In this document: positions 49,901 to 61,900 of the stretch, one piece after another
Position numbering within the stretch: position 1 is the first letter of the stretch
Layout of the letters: each line of letters starts with the position of its first letter
Assembly (NCBI RefSeq): GCF_001522545.3
Contig: NC_031773.1
Coordinates: 44,250,786 to 44,314,785, forward strand
Direction: 5' to 3'
DNA length: 64,000 nucleotides
Source: Parus major
Taxonomy: Eukaryota; Chordata; Aves; Passeriformes; Paridae
Notes under the pieces: model-generated
What the model was told of the DNA's origin: nothing
The model's input: the letters and a program-made list of their open reading frames with translations, nothing else
The model's database searches: none
Program-made: the position numbers and the translations under genes

Positions 49901-52900
49901 GGGGTTTTTTTCTGAGGAAAGAAGGTGTAATAATTTTCAAGAACTTGTGGGAGAAGGGGAACTCTGGATATGTAAAGCAACACCTTAGTAATAATTCCAT
50001 AAAAATAAATAGAGTAATATATTTACTTCTGTCTAAATTATTATTCCTTTTAAATAACAAGGCAAAGATGAAAACATGATACTTTGAATCTTCTTTAAAT
50101 CATTTTGTTTTACAATTAGAATTGTTAGAGTATGTTTTTAGGTTTTAAAGTCAACTGTGACTTTAAAAAGGAGAGCATTTGTGCTAACTTGCAAAGTTTT
50201 ATGAAGTATCAAGATGGGAAATTGTAATCTCTACACAATCTTGAAATTTCTCCAATTTAAACAGTTCTTTGCTGTTATTGTATTTTTGGAAGTTGTTTAA
50301 GGAACAAGCATACAGATCTACACATTTTCCCAGCCTTGTCCAATAGTTGGTTGACCACATAACTCTCTGATTCTGTTTGATATTTCTCTTTTGATGTCTT
50401 CTCATGTCATGAAAATTAAGGAAATTTGTGAAGATCTATGCAAATTTACAAATGTTTTTTAATATGCTTGAAAAGGAAGAGTTCTCCTGCATGAGAACAA
50501 GAATTCTCAGGAAAAAGTTTATATTTGGAAATAGCAATTTCAGATCATAAAAATTTTATCTTTCTTGGTCTCTAAGCTGTAGCTGTTGGAACACAATATA
50601 AACCTCTTGAGTGAATGTTGGAATTTGTGTTTCCTTTATTAGTTCAGCATGAGGGCTGAGAGGTGAGGTGTAGTGGGTTGGTTATTTTTTTATAAAGCTT
50701 GCAGCTCAAGATGTGTGAAAAAGTGTTAATCTTCTTAGAGATGATTTTGAATAACACAAAGGCACTCATCTAAATCATTGTCTTATCCTGTAGAAATAAA
50801 AGATCCTTGAAAAATCTCTACCGTCTGGTTGTTCGTCCACACAGAGATGCAGTTTACCATGCCTGCTTTTCTAAGGATAGACAAAGAATAGCATCATGTG
50901 GAGCTGATAAAACACTTCAGGTGAGACACCAGTGCATGAGTCAATGGAGATGCTGTGTACCATTTTGAAAACGTTTGTTAAACAGTCCTGTCACTTTTCT
51001 TTGGTTGCTATGTGGAAATATTTGGATCTAGATCATAGTTGGAGACAAATGATTGAAAAGGATGTTATTATTGCATAAACCTCAAGTTGTGTGTTGAGAA
51101 TAGACTGGTGTGATTTTAGGGTTTGTACCCTCACTGCCCTAATGAGATGATATGAAAAAGGACACAGCCCAGCAATGCACCCTAGCTTATTTGATATTTG
51201 CTTACAAAAAATATTATTTCCATTCACAGTAGACCTTCTACAGCAGTGAGAAGCAGTAAGATGTTTTAGGTATAGCTTTACTATTTATTTATATGGGATG
51301 GTAGTGGACACTATGCCACTTTGGTGTTTAATTAGTGAAATGCCTTAATGCAAAAGAAATATATCTGTGGAGAAAACATCTGAAGCTGAGGACAGTATTA
51401 AATTGGAAACAGGCCCAAAGTGCTTAGAAAGCAGATTAGAAGAGAGAGAGGAATGTGACTAATATAAATTTGCCAGCAGTCTGCCTGGAGGGGAGTCAGC
51501 CAGCTCTCAAGAAAACTAGCAATCAGCCAGCCAGTAACCTGGTAAAGTACCCATATTCCAGACAGCCAAAGGTAAGGGAAAAGAACAACTTTGCTGCAAA
51601 CCTTTGGTGTTGTTTTGGATGCTTGAGAAGTTGAGTACTAAGTTGCTGTTCATTTGGCTACATACTGTGTTGTTACTGGGCTTTTTATTTGCTTATTTTA
51701 TTTGCTGGCATGTGCAGTATTATGGACATGGCATCCACTTAGGAGATACCTGGTGGATGTACTCATGGTGTGCTGCACTTGCTGTGCTGGGCTTCTGTAC
51801 TGAATGGCCTCATTATTGACACTGCAGATTGCTTATTTTTCTTCATTTTACACCCAAAATAACCTGTGGATTGCAATTGCATTTAAACTAAACTTTCATT
51901 GAAGAAACAATAGGAAAATTAGCCATAATCCTTTTTTCATTTTTTAACTTTGAGCTTACTCATGTGTTTTCTAATTATGGCTTAAGCTTTTCCGTTTTCA
52001 AGGCTACTTGAAAAAAGGATTCCTAGATTAGGAACAAATATAGATATTCTGTAGAATTTACAATGTGAAGGTTGATTTCTTGTTACTTCAGTACTTATGT
52101 TCTTATTTGAACAAATACCAACCATTTAATTGTCATTGGTTTTTTTGTTCAATTAAAAAAAAAAAAATCTGAAAAGCGCTGTTAAGAACACCTTGTGATT
52201 TGTTATAATAATCAAGAATATGTAAGCTATGATGGAAAAGAAGACTTGATTTCCAGTGCCTGCCCACCCCACATTGAAAAGTTAACTGTAAAGTTAAATC
52301 CTCAGAATTTGAGGAAATTCATTAATATATAGCACTTTTCCCCAACTGTCCTTTCATTGCCCATATCTAACTTAAGACTGAAATGTATGACAATTTTCCT
52401 GTCAATTTTTCCCTATTATTTTTTGTGTTTTGTTCCTCCAATCATCAATTCTGTTGAAATTCTTACTTTAGATGTATGGGTATCCCATACATATAAAACT
52501 GGAATTTGTAGTTTTAAGAATATCTTAAATTTTGTTAATAGATTGTGTTTTGCAGTTACTGTTAAAATCTACTGTGAAAGGGCATGGCTCTTGGTTTAAA
52601 GAGTGAGGGTAGAACAGAAGTATTTTATAAAATCAGTTTTCACTAATTCTCCTGCAATTTCTATCATCCTTGCAGAATTTTATAATTACGTTATTGTCTC
52701 TGAAATTTAATGCTTTCAAAAATCAACCCATTTTTTTAATAGTTTACATAAAGAGAGCTATTTGAAATGATAAAAGAAACTTATTGATGTGCTTTAAACT
52801 TGTCTGCAAGTTAAAAGGTTTTACTGTTCTTTGGTTTAGGTGTTTAAAGCAGAAAGTGGAGAGAGACTCCTGGAGATAAATGCCCACGATGATGAAATAC

Positions 52901-55900
52901 TCTGTTGCGCTTTTTCTGCAGATGGTGAATTTGTAGCAACTTGTTCGAGTGATAAAAAAGTGAAGGTGAGGGAATGAGGAAAAGAAGATTCTTTATTCCA
53001 AACCTATAATTGAATTTCTGTTTAACTCAGCACAGATTCTTGAAACTAAAGGTGTTTTAAACTGTCTTAAATATTATGTGGATAATTCAATAATTAACTA
53101 AAACAGAAAAGTCCCACTTGTTACACAAAATAAGATATTTAATGTTAACATCCTCCATGCAGAAGTAACTACTTATTTTATTTGTATTATCGGATGTTTC
53201 CTTTTAACTAGAACATAATGTGAGATTAATCTATCCATAATTCTTTATTTAATGCTTCTTTTCTGTTACCTGTGAAATAGTTGGGATTTTTCATTCCTCA
53301 TTATAGTAGCAAAATCTTGTTGAAATTCCACAATTTATCAGGTTCTGATCTGAATTATGATCTTTCCCTTCATAATGTCTTCTTTTTAAAAATGTATCAT
53401 CTTTGTCTTCAAAAAATTTTTGAGGTATTATTAGAAATGTTTTAGGACTTTATCTGTATTTCAGCATAGTTTCCATATTTTTAAAGACAATTACTTTAAA
53501 TATATTTAAAAGTTTTTTTCATCTTTCAATTCTGCCTAGGTCTGGAATTCAAGAACAGGCCAGTGTAGGTGTGTATACGAAGAACACTCCGAGCAGGTCA
53601 ACTGCTGCCAGTTCAATAACAAAAGTGGTCAGTACCTTCTGGCCACCTGCTCCAGTGACACTTACATCAAAGTAAGTGGAAAAGGTTGAGATTATTCTCA
53701 TGCTGCTTGTCATAACAGGGTAGTTGTTGATGTAGAAAAATATCTAAACACTGTAAAGTGATGGTTTTTTTAACGAGCCTGGTAGAAAAGACATGGCAAC
53801 AGATCAAGAGCATTGACTGCAGCTCTGTAAGCACATTTCAGCAAGGCAGAATAGAAGGGTTTGTACTCAGCAAAGGAGAATGGGTAGGTCCTCTGTTGCT
53901 AGGGCATGAAGGTGAGGGCTTTGGCCTGATGATATTCTGAGTGTTCAAGACTAACGAGATACTTAATATTTGTTAAAGTGTGTAAGCTACATAGTTCTAA
54001 TTTAGGAAATTGAAAAGGAATGAGGAAAGACAAAGCTTTTCTCTCAGTCTGAGGAAACTTTCAGTAATTTTATTCTGGTCAGGGGCTTTGTCTGCACTAT
54101 ACAGAAAGATTTAACTAGATTTATGTAATTCTGATGTTAAAAGTTTACATGCATCTTACCAGATAGAGCTGATTTGTAGGGTAGCCTGGGGCATAGCATC
54201 CAGTCCATGAGCATGTGGGTAAAACTAAGAAAAAATAAGTGATGTTTTGGTTGCCTGTGTATGATTTTGAGAAGAGTATCAATGATCTGTTTTTGAATAA
54301 TTCATAAATATGATGATATTTATGTTTATTTCTCATACAGATTTGGGATTTAAATAAAAAATACTGTAGAAATACGATGATAGGTCATGAAAATTCTGTC
54401 AATCACTGCAGATTTTCACCAGATGATGAATATGTTGCTAGCTGCTCAACAGATGGAACAGTAAAGGTATATGTAGTATGTTTTTAAATCTCTTTGTTTT
54501 GATGATGAATGGGCAGGTTTTGCATCAAATGCAAAATATGTATAAGAAAATTTTGTATCTGCATGACCAGCTTTAATGAATTGAAACAGTTGATTATTTG
54601 TCCCATTTGTAATGCAAGATTTTGAAATGGCTTGTCTAGTACCAGGAAAAAAAGTTGACTGCTTGTAGTTGTACATTAATTCTAACCTAATCTCATTTTG
54701 AATATTTTTCCCCCTAATGTACTTTGTTAAGAAAACCTGAGTAGGGAGAAAAAATTGTTCAATCAGAAATAGTAGTAAGTTTTTAGGTTAATTGTCATCT
54801 CTGAAAATGAATCATCAGGAGATGTAAAAACTAAAAGCCATTTCCATGTGCTGTTTTTTTGTATGCACTAGAAGAAAACTGAGGGGTTTGTGTTTTTTGG
54901 AGAGTGTAAGTTTTATTTTTATTGCCTTAAGTTACAACAGAATTATGCTATTTCAGAATTGCAATTCTTCCAACACTGTTATGTTTCTATGTAGTTGCTA
55001 AATCAGAAAAGAAGGATTGCTGTAGCTGCTGAGAATAAGGAAAAATGTGGTGAAGGGGACAGAAATGTTCCCTAGATTTTTGGCAGGTCCCTCAATGAAA
55101 TTGAGGCACAATGCTATATGTATACCAGATTTGTCTTGGTGAGTAGCTTGTTTACAGTGTTGCAGGGCAGGTGTTACCTTTGGATTTTTGCTTTTTTACG
55201 TAGAAGTTGAGGCAGCATTGTAGCTGGAATGATAAGAGGGTAAAAAACCCAAGGAGAGGGTTCTGCTGCAGCATAATCCTCTTTGTGGTTTGTTTTTATT
55301 TCTTAATTTGTTTTTCTCCGTTGTTTTTCTTTTTTTTCTAATGTATAAATCATTTGTACTTGTGAATATTCTAATGCTATTTATTGATGGGGGGAAAGTA
55401 ACAAGGGCCTTTTGTATTTTATTCCCTGCCCTTTTTTCTTAAGAAGCAGTTGGGAGCTGTCTCCTGTAGAATTCTGTACTTACATCAGCCAAGAGACTGT
55501 GTCTATTTCCTGTTTATTCCAGCTTTGGGAAGCACGCTCAGGAAATGAACTGAAAAGTATTGAGATAAAAGATTTCTTCAGAAATGCAGATGAGCAATCA
55601 GATGATGTGGAGGTTTTAGTAAAATGCTGCTCTTGGTCCAGAAATGGTAACATGCTTTTGGTGGTAGCCAAAAACAAGCTTTTGGTAAGTACCTCACTTG
55701 AGTAATCTTCTGGAGGTAGTGTATTACAATATAGGTAGAAATTATGATTACAGATAAACTCCCAGGCCATTAAGATCTTTCAGAAAGAAGTGCCTGATTT
55801 CAAGTGTGTCTAAATAAAAAAAATGTGGTCAACAAAGTTGTGCCTAAGAGAAATACCTTCTGAATTCAGGAATGTACAGTGTTGAGCATATAAGCTATTT

Positions 55901-58900
55901 GTTGATAGAGAAGTCATTCAAACAGGGTTTCTACTGTAATTATGTGTTCACAGCTTTTTGATATCAACACCTGTGGTTTGTTAACTCAAGTCATTGTCAG
56001 CCATCACAGCACAATCCAATACTGTGACTTCTGTCCTGGGGATGAGTTAGTAGCAGTTGCTTTGTCTCACTGCTCTGTTGAGGTAAGTGTCTGCAATATA
56101 CCATGGAAGACTACTTGCAATTTACAATATTACATTTGTTCTGATAGTTTCTTGTATGCAGTAATAAAGCAAATTAAGCTATTTTTAGCAGGCTTTTGGT
56201 GTGCTCCATTCTTTTTAATTTTCTTCTTAAGTTTAAAATACCAGCTGGGAAAAATGTTTTAAAGCTTCATGTTCATTTTGGACAGTGGAACCCACATTTA
56301 TCTAAAACTAGACTAGTCTACTAAGACAGTCTAAAGCTGCTCTTGTCACTCTTAGGAGTATTTCTTAACTCAAACCAAACCCTCTCTCCTTCTTTGTGCT
56401 GGTACTTAAGAAGGAAGGGAAAGTCTAGAATAACTTTGAGGCTAGCATGGCTAGAGGAGATGTGTACAAATAGCAAGCTTGGGGTTGGGGCTGGTTTGGG
56501 GTTTTTTGTTGTTGTTGGTTTTGGGGTATTTTGGTTTTTCAATCTGTATGGTCAAGTAGAACTTGTATTTTCTTTTTACTGTGATTTTTTTTTTCCCTGT
56601 GTCTTTTAAAATCATGGCAGCCAAAGAGGCTGTTGATCCATTTCCCTGACCATTGAAATGTCAAAAGCAGGCACAGTTCCTGTTACATTTGATTTCAGAA
56701 TAAGAATTAAGAAAATACTAGAAGACATAGTAATTAAGTGTACTTGCACTGTATTCACTGTAAATGCAATCTAAATCCATTTCAGTTTTTCTTTCATATT
56801 TTTATTGTAGCTGTGGAATATTAAGTCTTTATCAAAAGTGGCATATTGCAGAGGACACATGAGCTGGGTTCACTGTGTGACATTTTCACCAGATGGATCT
56901 TTATTTCTGACTTCATCTGATGACCAGACAATACGTGTAAGATAACTTTAGTTTTTTGAAATATCTGAATTTAGATAGGTATTGTTAAGTAACTCATTCA
57001 AGAAATTGTTTATTGTAAAACCATCTATCATATAAAAGATATAAAAATATAGTTATGGATGTTGTAAGTTTATAGTCAATATAAATTTAAATATTTTTTA
57101 ATAAAATTATTTACATATACAGTAAAATGTGCTGGCTTTTTTGCTTTATTTACTGTTTATCTAAATTTCCTTTATATCTTTACAATTTTTTGAAGTCTGG
57201 TGGCACTTCAAGAGTACTTATAACATTTTTTTTTACATTTTATCTGAATTGGGAATTTTGAAGGTTTTTGAGGATTCTAGCAGAATTGATATGTTTCATT
57301 GTTAGATATATTTGCCTGTTAATAATTAGGATAGATTTCTGTAATTGTAATGTCTCATTAAAACCTGTAAAAATAGAACTATATCTTTCCGAGGTAACCT
57401 TTTACTTTCTCCCAAGTTAACACATACGTTCTTGAAATTTTGAAAGCAATTGAAATATAGAAATCTGTATTTCATATTTTTTGTAATTGGATTTTAATGC
57501 TGCTTTTTGGATTAGAAATCTTTGGATGTTACAGCTATGACTAAACACAGGGGAATCTTGTATTGAGCCTGAACAAAAAGGTTCTATTTCATCTGTTGGA
57601 AACACTGTAGTAATTGCACAACTTTCCCTAGTATCAAAACCAGCAGAAGCATCATTTTCATTGTTTTAAAAAGTCAGTGTTACTTACAAGTTTATAACAG
57701 CAAGTCTATAACTTGCAAGTTTATAACAGTTTATAACACCTGGTTTACAGGTACTGTTACTCAGCAAGTTTTTCTTGTTTGTCTTGTTTCAAGTTTGTCT
57801 TGTTCTTTAATAAAGATAACATTAGTAATCAAATACTGTGTTCTTCAACAGATCTGGGAAACAAAGAAGGTGTGCAAATCTTCTGATGCTGTGCTGAAAA
57901 GTGAACTAGATGTTGTATTTTACAATGGTGAAGTGATGATTTTAGCCATCTACAATCAGAAGAATTTACAAGTAAGATGTGTTTATCAATATTTTGGTAC
58001 GACTGAATGTTACCTGCAAATCTCAGTAGAAAACTGAGGAAGCACTGGAAGAACCTCTTGTTCTTGGCTTTCAAGAGTTGAATCTGTAGCAGATGACTCA
58101 ATGTATGTTAACATTTTTGCATCTAGAAACTGTGCCTAGTCTAATAAGTGAAAAAATGGGGTTTGAGGGGAAATTCCTACATTGATGTTGAAACTGAGTC
58201 TGGATGCAGAGGACCAGAACTCTCATCCCTTCATGATGGGGGTCTGTGGGCCCTCCAAGTGGCTCAGGTGTGCACAGCAAAGTGTAATGTGCAGCACCTA
58301 TAGACCTGGTGTTACACAGCAAAATATGCAATGCTTCAAAGCTCTGTGTAACAGCTGAATGAATCATCTCAAACTGGGACAGTGAGAGGTGTAAGCCCAG
58401 ATTTGTGCTAAAGGAAATAGTGGCTACACTCTTAGTAATGTGGGCTCTGCCACACCCAAGTGCTTCATGAAAGTAACTCATAATTTAAAGTTCATAACTG
58501 TTCCCTTTGGCATTCTCAGCTCTGTATTGTAATTTATTTAAGTTTAAATTTTAAAATATTGTATTTATTCCTATTTTACAGCTTATCAATGGAAATACAG
58601 ACAATGTTATTATGCAGACAGCAGCCCAAGAGTCTCCCATTTCCTGCTGTTGCTTAAGTGAAGATCTTAAATTTGCAGCTTTTGGGCAGGAGAATGGAAC
58701 AATAAAGGTATTAAATCCTAAATCCGATTTTAAAAATAGTAGGAAAACATTCTTCTTTATGTGTTTTCTTTTTACATAAATATTACTTGGATAACTTCAT
58801 ACAATAATATTCTTCAATACAGTAATTCAATTTACATGAGTGATGTCTAAATTAAAATAACTTAAAGGTAATGCTAATAATCTAGCTCTGAATTTCATTT

Positions 58901-61900
58901 TACCATACTAAGCTGTAATTTTTGGTTGTTCCAATCCAGTGACTTAAAATCATGTATTTACAATCTTACGTTATTTAAAAAAGAATTTGCAAGTTCTTGT
59001 TTTCCTCAAGTTTTCCAAATAAATGCAATTATTACATTCTTCATTGTAAAGGTACTGGAGTTGTCAGATGGGAAAGTTCTGAAGTCCTGGGAGGCCTACA
59101 GGACATCGGTGCAGCATTGTCGATTTACACCTGATTGTCAGACTCTCATCTCGAGTGCTCATGATTCAGTTATACAGGTTTGGGCAACATTTAAAAAGAT
59201 AATGCTGTAACTTATTTAAAATAAAGGGCTTTTATACTGTACATAATGTAAACTCAGTAAAGGACTACTGTATTCTGTATTGCTCCATCCAGGAGCAAGG
59301 GACTGTAGAAAACGTGGCCTTTATTTATGCCTTCTGTGATAATGACTATTACAGATTTTCTATTTTTACTGCTGTGGATGACAGAAAGGCTTTGAGAAGA
59401 GGAAAAGAAACATTAGCTGTCAAGTGAGGTGACTTAGCAGCTCTGAAATGAGGGTTTGGGATGCTGTAGGTCTGTCAGTGTGCTTGCTTCCACTGTCTTG
59501 GGGAATGATGTAAAAACTCTCTGAGCGGGCTGGTGTGCCCACCTGTCCAGTGCAGTGCTGAAAACCAGCTAGAAATAGAGTGGCTGCACTAATGTGGGCT
59601 CGAATGGTGAAGCTCTGCCTCTCAGCAAGGTAGGTTTGCTCTGGTGTGCGTTCTGGTGTGTCTGTGTTAGCAGTATCCACCTCAGGGCTGCAGTTCTGCA
59701 GTAAAGATCCGTGTCTCAGGTTGAGCTGGCCGAGCCCTGTTTTGCCCTACAGAGAGAGCACTTCAGAGTGCTGACAGGATCCCTAAGCACTTGGTCCAGC
59801 TGCTCAGGAGCCTTCAGCCCACACAGCCAAACCTGGAGTTTGAATAAAGCCTCCAAAGCGCTCCTGGGTGCTGACCTTGGCATCCTTCTCCTGGCTCTGG
59901 CATGGGAAGTGTTTCTGCTGGTCCTGAGCTCCCTCTGGTGGGCAGCGCCTCGCTCAAAGCCCCGCCACTGCCACCTGCACACGCGGCTTTCTGTTCTCCC
60001 TGCTGCAGGAAACCTGCTCCTTTGAAAGCTGCTCAGTCACTGCTGCTCAAAATAAATTGATGCTTAATAGCTTCTGTAGAGAAAAAATTACACTTAATTC
60101 ATTTTGCAGTGAATAGTTGAATTAAAAGTAGAAGTGTCATTTTGTTATAAAAAGGCAAAGCAAAATGGCAGTTCATTAAAAATGCCCTTTAAAAATACAA
60201 AGAAATCTAATTTAAGTAAGAAAAACATGAGGCCTGCCAGGTGAAATAAATCTATATGTTGTAATGATCAAAGGTTTAAAACCCCAAACTACTGAGGTGC
60301 CTGAAAGTTACTGGTTTGCTTTTTTTATTATTTTTTTTAAATTACCAGTGAATTTTAAGTATCAAATTCACTTTGCAGATGGAATGATATCTGTATTATG
60401 GGGAGCTCTGTCATAAGCTGACTATTATATACTATGGCACCCTCAATCTTCAGCATCTCCATTATGGATCACTTTAATATCTAACATTTTAATTAATCGC
60501 CACCACCGTAAAAATTTATTTATAATCCTATTACTTAAAAATAAAAAGTTAGTTCATGCTTCTTATGTTGGCTGTTTCACTTTTTAAAAAAATGTATTTG
60601 ATCCTTATGATTAGGTATGGAATTGGCAGTTGAGTGAGTGTGTGTTTCTAAGAGGGCACAAGGAAGCAATCAAGGATTTCAGACTTCTGGAAGATTCCAA
60701 ACTTCTCTCTTGGTCGTTCGATGGAACCGTTAAGGTGAGTAGAAGGCTGTGAACTGAGAAATCGCATCGAACACGTTTGACTGTCTCTTGTAACATTTGG
60801 TGTTTCCTATGTTTTGTGTGGGCACACATTTTGCTGAATCAATCACAAAGTGTAAGCTGAATTTTAAGACAAAATTTTGGATTTCCCATTTTCAGTAAGA
60901 TCTACACTGTTGTATTTTAACTATACCAGTGAGTATAACAAAATGTTGGCCACATTAGAACTATCTAGCTGAGTTTTATCCCTTATATGAGGTCGTGTAA
61001 GTGTTTTAACCTTTTTACTATGTTAAAAAAGTAACATTTCTTTTCTGTATACGTGGTAGGTTTGGAATGTCACTACTGGAAATCCAGAAAGAGATTTTGC
61101 TTGTCACGGAGGTGCTGTTCTTTCCTGTGCTGTTTCACCTGATGGTAGTAAATTTTCATCTGCTTCTGCTGACAAAACTGCAAAGGTTGGTTACCTTTTG
61201 TACAGAGATAAAAGTGATGCCTTATTTGTCCTGAAAAGTAATCTGTATTTTTCATTTTGAGGTAACTAGTGATTATTCAAGTTATCCTGTTGTAATTCTA
61301 GTTTTAAATTTCCTGTATCCATCAATGTGTTTCTAAAGCTGTTGCAGTCATTCGCAATTGATCTTGGATATAACTTAAGCCTAGTGGCTTCTGTACAAAT
61401 AAAATGCATGTTTAGTGCACAGCTTTGTGCAGAACACTTTGTTTGTTTCTCTGTAGCAGTTTGTTGATAGCCTAACATTCTTAATTTGTAAAGTTAAGAA
61501 AAATTTCCAAGACTTCCAGTGAGGTTTCTGTTCATAGGTTCAGAAGGCAGGTGCACAAAGTGAACTGGTGCTGCCCCAATATTTTCCAAAAACATTACAT
61601 TAGATTTCTAAAATACAATTTTCAAGTAATTGATGAATCCTATTTCTATGAACACCTTTAAACTTTCTTGTAAATATATAGGTTTCATTAAAATGTATAG
61701 TCCAAGGAAAGATACATACAATCAGTTCAGTAATTCGTAGCAAGTGCATTCTTATGTGATTCAGGTAATAAAAAAGAAAACCAGACTCTATGTATAATAC
61801 ATTTACATAAATTCACATACAAATATGCATATGTATAAAAAGTCTTATGTACAGTTTAATGCTTATGCTTTTTAGAAAGAAATCATGATTTGTTTTGAAC

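Larger units (their letters stand above)
52966..55522 (+). other. APAF1: APAF1 introns 14-16 (between WD exons)
   Basis: Three AT-rich introns interrupted by exons 15 and 16; no repeat family or further exon recognised. Confidence 0.5.

Noticed and set aside
51604..51819. Hydrophobic 71-codon open frame in APAF1 intron 13
   Set aside because: No splice sites in the APAF1 frame, no recognisable family; T-rich introns commonly yield Phe/Leu-rich chance frames.
58098..58481. 127-codon minus-strand open frame in APAF1 intron 20
   Set aside because: No recognised domain, promoter or splice context; most likely chance, although an unidentified old repeat cannot be excluded.
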